DNA of 64,000 bases from Hydrogenophaga sp. GTDB lineage: Bacteria; Pseudomonadota; Gammaproteobacteria; Burkholderiales; Burkholderiaceae_C. The notes beneath the pieces are model-generated. The model did no database searches, was not told the origin of the DNA, and worked only from the letters and a program-made list of their open reading frames with translations. The stretch spans positions 158,879 to 222,878 of the forward strand of contig NZ_JAILWB010000007.1 of NCBI RefSeq assembly GCF_025699295.1, read 5' to 3'. Position numbers and translations under genes: made by a program. Shown here in pieces: positions 17,880-26,951 of this stretch. Each line of letters opens with the position of its first letter. The stretch's first letter is position 1.

Positions 17880-18800
17880 ATGCAAGAACCGAACCTTCAG
17901 TACCTTCCTGTCACGGGTCCCGCGGCCCGCACCGGCGACCCGCGGCGCATGGCGTACTGGGACTGGCCCTGTGCCGCGCGCGACAGCCACCACGTGGTGG
18001 TCTGCGTGCACGGCCTCTCGCGCCAGGGTCGCGACTTCGACACGCTGGCGCGATCATTGAGCGAGCGCTCGCGCGTGGTTGCCGTCGACGTGGCCGGACG
18101 CGGCCACAGCGACTGGCTGGCCGATCCCATGGCCTATCAGGTGCCGACCTACGCGGCTGATCTCGCGGCGCTGCTGATGCACCTGCGCACGCAGGACCCG
18201 GAGGCAGTCATCGACTGGGTCGGCACCAGCATGGGTGGGCTGATCGGCATGGCGGTGGCGGCCCAGCCGGCGCTCGCACCCCGCCGGCTTGTGCTCAACG
18301 ATGTCGGGCCCGCCATCCAGTGGGACGCCTTGCAGCGCATCGCTTCCTACCTGGGGCTGAACCCGTCGTTCGACAGCGAGCAGGCGGCCTGTGACTACCT
18401 GGCCTCGATTTCCACGGGCTTCGGGCCGCACACGCCCGCGCAATGGCGGGCGCTGTCCCTGCCGCTGCTGCGCGTGCGCGAGGGGCGCTGGTGGCTGCAT
18501 TACGACCCCGCGATCGCCACCCCCCTCAAGGCCCTGACCGGCATGGCCGACCAGGTTGCCGCACGCCAGGTCGCACGCGATGGCGAAGCCGCGCTGTGGA
18601 GGCTGTACGACGCGATCACGGCGCCCACGCTGTTGCTGCGTGGCCAGGTATCGGACCTGCTGACCGATGCCACGGCCGCCGAGATGGGGCGGCGTGGTCC
18701 CAGGGCCCGTTGCGTGGTCTTTGACGGTGTGGGCCATGCGCCCACGCTGGTGGCCGATGAACAGGTGGCCGCTGTCCGGGACTTTCTCTGGTCCGAGTGA
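17880..18800 (+). CDS. Alpha/beta hydrolase
   Basis: 306 residues from the ATG at 17880 (MQEPNLQYLPVTGPAARTGD). The fold is shown by VVVCVHGLSRQGRDFD (oxyanion HG), the nucleophile elbow GTSMGG with Ser117, the late-strand TLLLRGQVSDLLTDATAAEM with a candidate acidic residue, and a terminal GVGHAPTL histidine. Substrate cannot be named; many Burkholderiales carry such a hydrolase beside bdhA or relA. It is divergent from bdhA (91 bases) and followed after 18 bases by relA in the same direction. Confidence 0.85.
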   Translation: MQEPNLQYLPVTGPAARTGDPRRMAYWDWPCAARDSHHVVVCVHGLSRQGRDFDTLARSLSERSRVVAVDVAGRGHSDWLADPMAYQVPTYAADLAALLMHLRTQDPEAVIDWVGTSMGGLIGMAVAAQPALAPRRLVLNDVGPAIQWDALQRIASYLGLNPSFDSEQAACDYLASISTGFGPHTPAQWRALSLPLLRVREGRWWLHYDPAIATPLKALTGMADQVAARQVARDGEAALWRLYDAITAPTLLLRGQVSDLLTDATAAEMGRRGPRARCVVFDGVGHAPTLVADEQVAAVRDFLWSE

Positions 18801-18818
18801 GCATGCGTTGAGCGAGCC

Positions 18819-21113
18819 ATGAAAAGAACGACCCCCTCGTCTGCGACCGAGGCCGCAGAGCCCGTGATTGCCGATGAGCGCCCGCTGGGCGCCCCCTCGG
18901 CCATCGTTGCGGCCACTTCCGACAGCCTGCCCAGACAGGCCCAGGCACTGGCGCGCGCGAGGGCCTTTGCCGAACCCCTGCTGGACAGCGAGCAGCTCGA
19001 CACCGGGGAGAACACGCTGGCGCACGCCGACGCGGTCGCTGGCGTGCTGAACGACATTGGCGGCTCCGAAGCCATGCAGGCCGCCGCCTATCTGGTGTAT
19101 GCCTGCCAGTACCTCAACCGCCCCCAGGAGGTGATCGCCAAGGCCTTTGGCGACAACTTCGCGGCGCTGGCCATCGAAACCACCAAACTGGTGCAACTGC
19201 AGCGCCAGGCGCGCATCAAGGCCGCGGCCGCTATCGCCAGGAAGGAGGAAGCCGCAGCGGCGCCCGGCAAGGCCGCGCTGTCGGAGCTCGCCGCCAGTCA
19301 GTCCGAGAACGTGCGCAAGATGCTGCTGGCGTTTTCGCGCGATCTGCGCGTGGTCATGCTGCAACTGGCCTCGCGCCTGCAGACGTTGCGCTACTTCGCC
19401 GCCATCAAAGGCGACCCCGGCGAGGCGCTGGCCGCCGAGTCGCTGCAGGTATTCGCCCCGCTGGCCAACCGCCTGGGTATCTGGCAGATCAAGTGGGAGA
19501 TGGAGGACCTGGCCTTTCGCTTCCTTGAGCCGCAAACCTACAAGGACGTCGCTCGCTTGCTGGACGAAAAGCGCGTCGAGCGCGAAGCCCATGTGGAGCA
19601 GGTCCGCCAGCAACTCGAGGTCGACCTGCTGCGACAGGGGATCGCGGCGTCGGTGCAGGGGCGCCCGAAGCACATCTACAGCATCGTCAAGAAGATGCGC
19701 GGCAAGTCGCTCGACTTCGACCAGGTGTTCGACATCCGCGCCCTGCGCGTGATCGTGCCCGGTGTGGACGACTGCTACGCCGTGCTGGCCCACGTGCACG
19801 CGAAGCATGCGCCAGTGGCCGATGAGTTCGACGATTACATTGCCAAACCCAAGGCGAATGGCTACCAGTCGCTGCACACCGTGGTTCGCGACGATCAGGG
19901 CCGGGCATTCGAGATCCAGATCCGCACGCAGGCCATGCACGACCATGCCGAGCATGGAGTGGCGGCGCACTGGGCGTACAAGGAGGCGGGGTCCAAAGGC
20001 TATGCGGGTGTGTCGGCCAGTTCGGACTACGACGCCAAGATCGCGGTGCTGCGCCAGTTGCTGGCCTGGGAGCGCGATCTGAGCGGCGCCGCACAGGGCC
20101 TGTTCGACGACCGCATCTACGTGCTCACGCCAGACGCCGCGATCGTGGAGTTGCCGCAGGGGGCCACGGCCGTCGACTTTGCCTACACGGTGCACACCGA
20201 TCTCGGTCATCGCTGCCGAGGAGCACGGGTTGATGGCGCGATGGTGACTCTCAACACGCCGCTGCAGAACGGCCAGACGGTGGAGATCACTGCCGCCAAG
20301 GAAGGCGGGCCGTCGCGCGACTGGCTCAATGCCGATCTGGGGTATCTGGTGAGCCACCGGGCCAAAAGCAAGGTGCGCGCCTGGTTCAATGCACTGGCCA
20401 TGGAGGAGACTGTGGCCAGGGGGCGGGAAGCGGTCGAGAAGCTGTTGCAGCGCGAAGGCAAGACCGCGTTGAAGTTGGACGATCTCGCGGTGGCGATGGG
20501 GCTGTCGTCCGCGCAGGCCTTGTTCGAGCAGGTGGGCAAGGACGAGCTGTCGCTCAGGGCGATCGAGACGCACCTGCGTCCGCCCGAGCCCGAGGCGCCT
20601 TCCGAGGTGCCCGCGTGGCTGAAGAAGCCGCGCAAGCCGTCCAGCCAGACCGGTGGTGGCGTGCTTGTGGTCGGCGTGGAGTCGCTCATGACGCAACTGG
20701 CCAAATGCTGCAAGCCCGCGCCGCCGGACGAGATCGGCGGCTTTGTCACGCGTGGCAAGGGGGTGAGCATCCACCGAGCCGACTGCAGCGATTTCGCCCA
20801 CCTGCAGCGCAAGAATCCGGACCGCGTGATCGAAGTGCAGTGGAGTGGGCAGGCGACGCCAGACCGCGATGGCAGGCCGGCGGTCTATCCGGTGGATGTG
20901 GCGATCGAGGCGCAGGACCGGCAAGGCCTGCTGCGCGACATCTCCGACGTGTTTGCCCGCGAGAAGATGAACGTCATCGGCGTGCAGACGCAGTCGGTCA
21001 GGGACGTGGCCTGGATGACATTCACGATCGAGGTCTCCGATGCCCGCCAGGTCATGCGGGCCATGGCTGTGGTGGGTGACGTGACCGGGGTGCGGGTGGT
21101 GCGGCGCAAATAG
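18819..21113 (+). CDS. relA: GTP pyrophosphokinase RelA ((p)ppGpp synthetase I)
   Basis: 764 residues (E. coli RelA is 744). Ribosome-associated enzyme that makes (p)ppGpp on amino-acid starvation. The N-terminal HD hydrolase domain (about 60-170) is degenerate: where active enzymes have an HD pair and ED, this reads AAYLVYACQYLNRPQ, so no hydrolase activity is expected. The synthetase domain follows (about 270-390: GRPKHIYSIVKKM, then EFDDYIAKPKANGYQSLHTV); E336-x-D338-D339 is the EXDD motif of monofunctional RelA, not the RXKD of bifunctional Rel/SpoT. TGS is near 425-480 (VLTPDAAIVELPQGATAVDF) and a C-terminal ACT domain near 685-760. A separate SpoT is expected elsewhere. Confidence 0.95.
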   Translation: MKRTTPSSATEAAEPVIADERPLGAPSAIVAATSDSLPRQAQALARARAFAEPLLDSEQLDTGENTLAHADAVAGVLNDIGGSEAMQAAAYLVYACQYLNRPQEVIAKAFGDNFAALAIETTKLVQLQRQARIKAAAAIARKEEAAAAPGKAALSELAASQSENVRKMLLAFSRDLRVVMLQLASRLQTLRYFAAIKGDPGEALAAESLQVFAPLANRLGIWQIKWEMEDLAFRFLEPQTYKDVARLLDEKRVEREAHVEQVRQQLEVDLLRQGIAASVQGRPKHIYSIVKKMRGKSLDFDQVFDIRALRVIVPGVDDCYAVLAHVHAKHAPVADEFDDYIAKPKANGYQSLHTVVRDDQGRAFEIQIRTQAMHDHAEHGVAAHWAYKEAGSKGYAGVSASSDYDAKIAVLRQLLAWERDLSGAAQGLFDDRIYVLTPDAAIVELPQGATAVDFAYTVHTDLGHRCRGARVDGAMVTLNTPLQNGQTVEITAAKEGGPSRDWLNADLGYLVSHRAKSKVRAWFNALAMEETVARGREAVEKLLQREGKTALKLDDLAVAMGLSSAQALFEQVGKDELSLRAIETHLRPPEPEAPSEVPAWLKKPRKPSSQTGGGVLVVGVESLMTQLAKCCKPAPPDEIGGFVTRGKGVSIHRADCSDFAHLQRKNPDRVIEVQWSGQATPDRDGRPAVYPVDVAIEAQDRQGLLRDISDVFAREKMNVIGVQTQSVRDVAWMTFTIEVSDARQVMRAMAVVGDVTGVRVVRRK

Positions 21114-21129
21114 CACGGCTGAACACTGA

Positions 21130-21135
21130 TATACT
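21130..21135 (+). promoter_or_regulatory. Candidate -10 box for tRNA-Val
   Basis: TATACT lies 22 bases before the tRNA 5' end, followed by GCGAGG. No good -35 is visible in the tail of relA, so this is tentative. Confidence 0.45.
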
Positions 21136-21156
21136 GCGAGGCTTCGAATCGTTTGT

Positions 21157-21233
21157 AGGCGCGTAGCTCAGCTGGTTAGAGCACCACCTTGACATGGTGG
21201 GGGTCGTTGGTTCGAGTCCAATCGCGCCTACCA
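21157..21233 (+). tRNA. tRNA-Val (anticodon GAC)
   Basis: 77-nt cloverleaf with encoded CCA. Acceptor stem AGGCGCG pairs with CGCGCCT followed by A-CCA. The D-arm is TAGCTCAGCTGGTTAGAGC, the anticodon arm CCACC-TTGACAT-GGTGG gives anticodon GAC, and the T-loop is GTTCGAGTC. The sequence closely follows the E. coli tRNA-Val(GAC) body from D-arm to T-arm. Single tRNA, 43 bases after relA. Confidence 0.97.
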
Positions 21234-21268
21234 AGCTTTTCGGGGCTCAGTTGCACCCGTTGAAACAA

Positions 21269-21295
21269 GGCAGATCCTGTGGTCTGCTTTTTTTT
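21269..21295 (+). terminator. Rho-independent terminator after tRNA-Val
   Basis: Stem GCAGA/TCTGC (extendable at the base through AAG and CTT) with a loop of about eight bases, followed by a run of eight T. It lies 36 bases after the tRNA end and so probably defines the 3' end of the tRNA precursor. Confidence 0.75.
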
Positions 21296-21449
21296 CGCCT
21301 GAGCCGCGCTCTCGGGTTCCGGGGTGTCACCCGGGGCTCCCGCACAGGGAAAACCCATGCTCGCGACCCCGCAGGGGCTTTCTAGAATGTGCCGTATCCT
21401 CGGAGCGGTCCCTGGCCTCTCTGGCCCATTCAACCCTGAAAGTCCTGCA

Positions 21450-21992
21450 GTGCAAAAATCCAAGGCCGGTAGTGGCGGCGAGCGTTCCAGTGCCGTGCGC
21501 GTGATCAAGAAGTACCCGAACCGGCGTCTGTACGACACGGACACCTCGTCGTACATCACGCTGGCCGAAGTCAAGGCACTGGTGATGGACAACGAACCCT
21601 TTGTGGTGCGTGACGCCAAGAGCAACGATGACCTCACGCGCAGCATCCTGTTGCAGATCATCCTGGAGGAAGAAACGGCCGGTGTGCCGATCTTCACCGA
21701 ACAGGTGCTGGCCAACATCATCCGCTTCTACGGCCATGCCATGCAGGACTTCATGGGGTCCTACCTCGAAAAGAACGTGCAGATTTTCATGGACCTGCAG
21801 CACAAGATGACCGAGCAGTCGACGGGCGTCAACCCGGAAGCCTGGAAGCAGTTCATGAACGTGCAGTCGCCCATGATGCAGGGCATGATGGGTACCTATC
21901 TGGAGCAGTCACGCAACGCATTCACCCAGATGCAGGAGCAGATGCAGAAGAACAGCGAACAGATGCTGGCGGCGCTGGGCCTCAAGCGTTAG
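21450..21992 (+). CDS. phaR: Polyhydroxyalkanoate synthesis repressor PhaR
   Basis: 180 residues from a GTG at 21450. PhaR represses phasin and PHA genes and is released when it binds PHB granules. The N-terminal DNA-binding domain is clear: RVIKKYPNRRLYDTDTSSYI, then VRDAKSNDDLTRSILLQIILEEE. The polymer-binding middle domain is FTEQVLANIIRFYGHAMQDF, and a Met/Gln-rich helical C-terminus follows (QMQEQMQKNSEQMLAAL). An ATG at 21387 is in frame but sits inside a TCTAGAATG element that looks like a -10 box, so the GTG start next to the conserved region is preferred. The start choice is moderately sure; the family is certain. Confidence 0.93.
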   Translation: MQKSKAGSGGERSSAVRVIKKYPNRRLYDTDTSSYITLAEVKALVMDNEPFVVRDAKSNDDLTRSILLQIILEEETAGVPIFTEQVLANIIRFYGHAMQDFMGSYLEKNVQIFMDLQHKMTEQSTGVNPEAWKQFMNVQSPMMQGMMGTYLEQSRNAFTQMQEQMQKNSEQMLAALGLKR

Positions 21993-22036
21993 CCCTCGAA
22001 TCTGCGGTCCTCAGGCCGGTCTGAGACAATCGGGGC

Positions 22037-23422
22037 ATGTCTGAAACTCTTGCCCCATCGGCCACCATGGCGCCCAAGGTGGGTTTTGTCAGCCTGGGCT
22101 GCCCCAAGGCGCTGACCGATTCCGAACTCATCCTCACGCAACTCAGCGCTGAGGGATATCAAACCTCCAAGACCTTTGCTGGCGCCGATCTGGTGATCGT
22201 CAACACCTGCGGCTTCATCGACGATGCCGTGCGCGAAAGCCTGGACACCATCGGCGAGGCCCTGGCGGAAAACGGCAAGGTGATCGTCACCGGCTGCCTG
22301 GGCGCACGCGAAGGCGAGGGCGGCGGCAACCTGGTGCGCCAGATGCACCCGAGCGTGCTGGCTGTGACCGGCCCGCACGCCACGCACGAGGTGATGACCG
22401 CCGTGCATGAACATCTGCCCAAGCCGCACGACCCTTTCGTGGACCTGGTACCGCCGCAGGGCATCAAACTCACGCCACGCCACTACGCGTACCTGAAGAT
22501 CAGCGAAGGCTGCAACCACCGCTGCACCTTCTGCATCATCCCGTCGATGCGCGGCGACCTGGTGAGTCGGCCGATCGGCGACGTGCTGACCGAGGCGCGC
22601 AAGCTGTTCGAGTCCGGCGTGAAGGAACTGCTGGTGGTCAGCCAGGATACGTCGGCCTACGGCGTGGACGTGAAGTACCGCACCGGCTTCTGGGATGGCA
22701 AGCCGGTGAAGACGCGCATGCTCGATCTGGTGCGCTCGCTCGGCGAGCTGGCGCGGGGCTTTGGCGCATGGGTGCGTTTGCACTACGTGTACCCGTACCC
22801 CCATGTGGACGAGATCATCCCGCTGATGGCCGACGGCCTGTGCCTTCCCTATCTGGATGTGCCACTGCAGCACAGCCATCCGGACGTGCTGCGTCGCATG
22901 AAGCGACCGGCCAGCGGCGAGAGAAACCTGGAGCGCATCGCGCGCTGGCGCGAACTGTGTCCGCAGATCGTGGTGCGCAGCACCTTCATTGCCGGCTTTC
23001 CGGGTGAGACCGAACAGGAATTCGATCACCTGCTGGACTTCGTCCGCGAAGCCGGCATTGATCGCGCCGGTTGCTTTGCCTATTCGCCTGTGCCGGGGGC
23101 GACCGCCAATGCATTGCCCGACCCAGTGTCCGATGCACTTCGCGAAGAGCGTCGCGCGCGCTTCATGGAAGTTGCCGAAGCCGTGTCAGCTGCCAGACTG
23201 CGCGAGCGCGTGGGCGCGACCATGCAGGTGCTGGTGGATTCGGCACCGGGCATGGGCAAGAAGGGGGGCGTCGGGCGCAGCTACGCGGACGCACCCGAGA
23301 TCGATGGCGTCGTGCGCCTGCTGCCACCAGAGAAAATCAGCAAGACCTTGAAGGTTGGCGAGTTCACCAAAGCCCGTATCGTGGCCGCCGAGGGGCACGA
23401 TTTGCTGGCAGTTCCGTTTTGA
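22037..23422 (+). CDS. rimO: Ribosomal protein S12 methylthiotransferase RimO
   Basis: 461 residues. Radical-SAM enzyme that adds a methylthio group to the conserved aspartate of ribosomal protein S12. The N-terminal UPF0004 domain has cysteines in [12 protein letters not shown] (Cys22), [10 protein letters not shown] and [12 protein letters not shown] that bind the auxiliary cluster. The radical SAM motif is CNHRCTFC (Cys159, 163, 166), followed by [16 protein letters not shown], and the C-terminal TRAM domain covers about 385-460. RimO rather than MiaB is indicated by [12 protein letters not shown] and PSMRG. The neighbouring phaR lies 44 bases upstream in the same direction. Confidence 0.96.
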   Translation: MSETLAPSATMAPKVGFVSLGCPKALTDSELILTQLSAEGYQTSKTFAGADLVIVNTCGFIDDAVRESLDTIGEALAENGKVIVTGCLGAREGEGGGNLVRQMHPSVLAVTGPHATHEVMTAVHEHLPKPHDPFVDLVPPQGIKLTPRHYAYLKISEGCNHRCTFCIIPSMRGDLVSRPIGDVLTEARKLFESGVKELLVVSQDTSAYGVDVKYRTGFWDGKPVKTRMLDLVRSLGELARGFGAWVRLHYVYPYPHVDEIIPLMADGLCLPYLDVPLQHSHPDVLRRMKRPASGERNLERIARWRELCPQIVVRSTFIAGFPGETEQEFDHLLDFVREAGIDRAGCFAYSPVPGATANALPDPVSDALREERRARFMEVAEAVSAARLRERVGATMQVLVDSAPGMGKKGGVGRSYADAPEIDGVVRLLPPEKISKTLKVGEFTKARIVAAEGHDLLAVPF

Positions 23423-23476
23423 CGGAAGCTGCGCCCGGCCAGGCATCGGGCAGCGCTTCGGTGTCGCAAAAGAAAA

Positions 23477-23502
23477 GGCCAGCAAACTTGCGTTTGCTGG
23501 CC
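23477..23502 (-). terminator. Intrinsic terminator of tRNA-Leu
   Basis: Perfect 11-bp stem GGCCAGCAAAC/GTTTGCTGGCC with loop TTGC. On the minus strand it is followed by TTTTCTTTT, so it ends transcripts of the tRNA-Leu gene, whose 3' end is eight bases away. On the plus strand no T-run follows, so it is a weaker stop for rimO. Confidence 0.85.
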
Positions 23503-23510
23503 CTTATGAT

Positions 23511-23595
<85 letters not shown>

Positions 23596-23612
23596 ATCTC
23601 AGGAAAACCGAA

Positions 23613-23618
23613 ATTATA
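23613..23618 (-). promoter_or_regulatory. Extended -10 promoter element of tRNA-Leu
   Basis: On the minus strand TGCTATAAT gives a consensus TATAAT with an extended TGn, 17 bases before the tRNA 5' end. The upstream spacer is T-rich (TTTTTTCGTTCACTTTTTC) and the -35 is weak, as usual with an extended -10. The element sits 12 bases from the divergent rnr start codon. Confidence 0.7.
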
Positions 23619-23629
23619 GCAGAGAAAAA

Positions 23630-25924
23630 GTGAACGAAAAAAGCAGCCTGTTGGCCGAATATGAAGGTGTCGTTTCCGGTCATCGCGACGGACATGGATT
23701 TGTGGTTCGCGATGATGGGCAGGCCGATATCTACCTGCCGTCCAATGAAATGCGCGCGGTGCTGCACAAGGACCGGGTCAAGGCCCGCATCGTGCGGCTC
23801 GACCGCAAGGGCCGTCCCGAGGGGCGTGTCACCGAGATCGTGGAGCGCTCGGATGCACCCATCATCGGACGCCTGCTGCAGGAAAGTGGTGTGTGGCTGG
23901 TGGCTCCGGAGGACAAGCGCTACGGACAGGACGTGCTGATACCCAAAGGAGCCACCGGATCGGCCAAGCCGGGACAGGTCGTGGTGGTGCAGCTCACCGA
24001 GCCGCCCGCGCTGTACGGACAGCCTGTCGGGCGCGTCAAGGAGGTGCTGGGCGAGATCGATGACCCTGGCATGGAAATCGAGATCGCGGTGCGCAAGTAC
24101 GGTGTGCCACACGAGTTTTCCGAGGCCGCGATGGCCCAGGCTCGCGCACTGCCAGACCATGTGCGGGCTGGCGACCACAAGCACCGGGTGGATCTGCGCG
24201 ACGTGCCACTGGTGACCATCGACGGTGAAGACGCGCGCGACTTCGACGATGCGGTGTATTGCGAGCCGGCCAAAGTCGGCAAGGGCAAGGGCTGGCGACT
24301 GCTGGTGGCCATTGCCGACGTGAGCCACTATGTGGAGACCGGCTCACCGATCGACGTTGACGCCTATGACCGCGCGACCTCGGTGTATTTCCCGCGTCGG
24401 GTCATCCCCATGCTGCCGGAGAAGCTGTCCAACGGCCTGTGCTCGCTCAACCCGGGTGTCGAGCGCCTGTGCATGGTCTGCGACATGCTGGTCAACGCCA
24501 GGGGCGAGGTGCATGCCTACCAGTTCTACCCAGCGGTGATGTTCAGTCACGCACGCTTCACTTACACCGAGGTGGCTGCGATCCTTCAGAACACACGCGG
24601 CCCGGAGGCCGCGCAGCGCAAGGCGCTCGTACCTTACCTGCTCAACCTCCACGACGTCTACCGCGCGTTGCTGACTGCGCGAGGTGAACGGGGTGCGGTG
24701 GACTTCGAGACCGTCGAAACCCAGATCGTGTGCGACGAATCGGGGCGTATCGAGAAGATCATTCCCCGCACCCGCAACGATGCGCACAAGTTGATCGAAG
24801 AAGCGATGCTCGCGGCGAACGTGTGCTCGGCCGATTTCATCAGCGAAGGAAAGCACACCGGCCTGTTCCGCGTGCATGAAGGCCCCACTCCCGAAAAGCA
24901 GGAAATCCTGCGCAACTACCTCAAAGCCATGGGCGTGCCGCAGACCATCGGCGACAACCCCAGGCCGGCCGATTTCCAGCAAATCGCCAACGCCACCAAG
25001 GACCGTCCTGAAGCCCAGCAGATCCACAGCATGCTGCTGCGCTCCATGCAGCAGGCCATCTACACGCCGATCAACAGCGGCCACTTCGGCCTGGCCTTCG
25101 AGGCCTACACGCACTTCACCAGCCCGATTCGCCGCTACCCCGACCTGCTGGTGCACCGGGTCATCAAGGCCATCCTGGCGCGCAAGCGCTACGAGTTGCC
25201 GACTCTTCCCACGCCTGGAGAAGCGCATGCCAAGCTCAGCAAGCGCCTGGCCAGCCGTGCGCAACCTCTTGCAGCGGGCGAAGTGGCGAAGAAGCCGTCC
25301 GCAGACACGCTGGCCTGGCAGGCCGCGGGACTGCACTGCAGTGCCAACGAGCGCCGGGCCGACGAGGCGAGCCGCGACGTGGAGGCCTGGCTCAAGTGCA
25401 AGTACATGCGTGAGCACCTGGGCGAGGAGTTCAGCGGCGTGGTCAGCTCGGTCACCAGCTTCGGGCTGTTCGTCACGCTGGATGCCATGTATGTCGAAGG
25501 CCTGGTGCACATCACCGAGCTGGGCGGCGAGTACTTCCGGTTTGACGAAGCGCGCCAGGAACTGCGCGGCGAGCGCACGGGCATCCGTTACGCGCTGGGC
25601 AGCCGCGTGCAGGTGCAGGTGAGCCGTGTCGACCTGGACGGGCGGCGCATCGACTTCAGGCTCGTCAGCGGTAACGACGATCTCGTGCTGCGGGCCATGC
25701 GTGACAAGACGGGTTTGCCTGGTGCCCCGGAGAACGGCGCAGCGCCTGCCCGCCCTGGCAACAAGGGCCGACGCGGTCGGGAGGCCGCGCCGGCAGGGCG
25801 TCATGGTGGCCAGCCGACGCCTGCGCCCGAGGTGAAATCGGCAGCGCGCAAAGCAGCAGGCAAGAAGACGGAGCGAGGTGGCGCTCGCAGCACGGCAAGC
25901 CAGTCCCGAAAGAGCCGGCGCTGA
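23630..25924 (+). CDS. rnr: Ribonuclease R
   Basis: 764 residues from a GTG at 23630 (VNEKSSLLAEYEGVVSGHRDGHG). 3'-5' exoribonuclease of the RNB family that degrades structured RNA and takes part in RNA quality control. Domains: cold-shock OB folds (about 15-170), the RNB catalytic core with TIDGEDARDFDDAVY near residue 200 holding the Mg-binding aspartates, HFTSPIRRYPDLLVHRVI near 495-512, an S1 domain about 598-685 (FSGVVSSVTSFGLFVTLDAM), then a basic Lys/Arg-rich tail of ~75 residues. A longer reading upstream runs through the antisense of tRNA-Leu and is rejected. Many betaproteobacteria place this tRNA next to rnr. Confidence 0.95.
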   Translation: MNEKSSLLAEYEGVVSGHRDGHGFVVRDDGQADIYLPSNEMRAVLHKDRVKARIVRLDRKGRPEGRVTEIVERSDAPIIGRLLQESGVWLVAPEDKRYGQDVLIPKGATGSAKPGQVVVVQLTEPPALYGQPVGRVKEVLGEIDDPGMEIEIAVRKYGVPHEFSEAAMAQARALPDHVRAGDHKHRVDLRDVPLVTIDGEDARDFDDAVYCEPAKVGKGKGWRLLVAIADVSHYVETGSPIDVDAYDRATSVYFPRRVIPMLPEKLSNGLCSLNPGVERLCMVCDMLVNARGEVHAYQFYPAVMFSHARFTYTEVAAILQNTRGPEAAQRKALVPYLLNLHDVYRALLTARGERGAVDFETVETQIVCDESGRIEKIIPRTRNDAHKLIEEAMLAANVCSADFISEGKHTGLFRVHEGPTPEKQEILRNYLKAMGVPQTIGDNPRPADFQQIANATKDRPEAQQIHSMLLRSMQQAIYTPINSGHFGLAFEAYTHFTSPIRRYPDLLVHRVIKAILARKRYELPTLPTPGEAHAKLSKRLASRAQPLAAGEVAKKPSADTLAWQAAGLHCSANERRADEASRDVEAWLKCKYMREHLGEEFSGVVSSVTSFGLFVTLDAMYVEGLVHITELGGEYFRFDEARQELRGERTGIRYALGSRVQVQVSRVDLDGRRIDFRLVSGNDDLVLRAMRDKTGLPGAPENGAAPARPGNKGRRGREAAPAGRHGGQPTPAPEVKSAARKAAGKKTERGGARSTASQSRKSRR

Positions 25925-25947
25925 ACCCGGGAAAGAGGGCCTTGCAC

Positions 25948-26877
25948 ATGCCCCGTGCGCTGTCTGCCGTCGCCGCACCCGCCATCAAACCCGCGGTGTC
26001 AGCTCGGCCCAAGAAGGCACCGCAGTTCGCCGAGCGCGCCTTGCGCATTGGCGTGTCGGCACGCCTGTTGCACGAGGCGCCACATGAACTCGGGTTTCGC
26101 AACAAGGTTCTGCAGTACATCGAGCAGTCGCTGGCGCACTGGATCATGGAGCATGGGGCCGTGGCGTTCATGGTGCCGGCGGTGTCGCACGACAGCAAGC
26201 ACGCGGCGCGCCACCTCAAGGTCGATCAGGTGGTGCAGGAGCTCGACGCCCTGGTGCTGCAAGGAGGTGCAGACGTCGCGCCGCAGACCTATCGCCAGAA
26301 GCCCATCGACCCCCGCTGGGAGGGTGATGTGGTGCGCGACCGCTACGAGCTGGCGCTGCTGCGCACCTTCCTGGCACAGAAGAAGCCGGTGCTTGGCGTG
26401 TGCCGTGGTGCGCAACTGCTCAACGTGGCCTTCGGCGGCACGCTGTACCAGGACATCACGACGCAATGCGCGGCAGCGCATGCCCACGTGGATACCGACC
26501 TGTACGACCAGCTCGAACACGACGTGACCTTCCTGCAGGGCACGGCATTGACGCGGCTGTATCCCAAAGCCTCGCAGTTGCGTGTGACGAGCATCCACCA
26601 CCAAGCCGTGGCTGAACTGGGCAAGGGCATTGTGGTGGAAGCTGTCTCGACGCTGGATGGCCTGGTGGAAGCCATCCGCTGGACGGGTGAAACCTATGCG
26701 CGGGGCGTGCAATGGCACCCCGAGTTCCATCATGGCCGGGATGCACTGGCCGACAGCTCGCCGATCATGCTGGATTTTCTGGATGCCTCGCGTGCCGCAG
26801 CGCTGCACAGGTTGGCCAGCGGCCTCGAGCCTGATCCCCGCACCCCTCGCGCGCCGCTGCATCTGGCCGGATCCTGA
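25948..26877 (+). CDS. Class I glutamine amidotransferase / peptidase C26 (PuuD-like)
   Basis: 309 residues. Gamma-glutamyl hydrolase-type amidotransferase fold. The nucleophile elbow is LGVCRGAQLLNVAFGG with Cys152, the His-Glu pair is in GVQWHPEFHH near residue 256, and LVLQGGADVAPQTY and SIHHQAVAELGKG are family motifs. The nearest described relatives are PuuD (gamma-Glu-GABA hydrolase of putrescine degradation) and other C26 peptidases. No other Puu gene is nearby, so the substrate is not known. An N-terminal extension of ~35 residues rich in Ala/Pro/Lys precedes the fold. The ATG follows an AGAGGG site, 23 bases after rnr. Confidence 0.85.
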   Translation: MPRALSAVAAPAIKPAVSARPKKAPQFAERALRIGVSARLLHEAPHELGFRNKVLQYIEQSLAHWIMEHGAVAFMVPAVSHDSKHAARHLKVDQVVQELDALVLQGGADVAPQTYRQKPIDPRWEGDVVRDRYELALLRTFLAQKKPVLGVCRGAQLLNVAFGGTLYQDITTQCAAAHAHVDTDLYDQLEHDVTFLQGTALTRLYPKASQLRVTSIHHQAVAELGKGIVVEAVSTLDGLVEAIRWTGETYARGVQWHPEFHHGRDALADSSPIMLDFLDASRAAALHRLASGLEPDPRTPRAPLHLAGS

Positions 26878-26951
26878 GCAATTCGCAGGTCACTTCCGGC
26901 ACACGGCATCCGCCTCTAAACTCGCGCATTGCCTCCAGACATTCCCACGCC

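Noticed and set aside
18054..21116. Open frame of 1020 codons on the minus strand across relA and the hydrolase gene
   Set aside because: It is antisense to relA, whose motifs are clear; long antisense frames are expected at this GC content. The translation is rich in His/Arg/Gln and shows no family motif.
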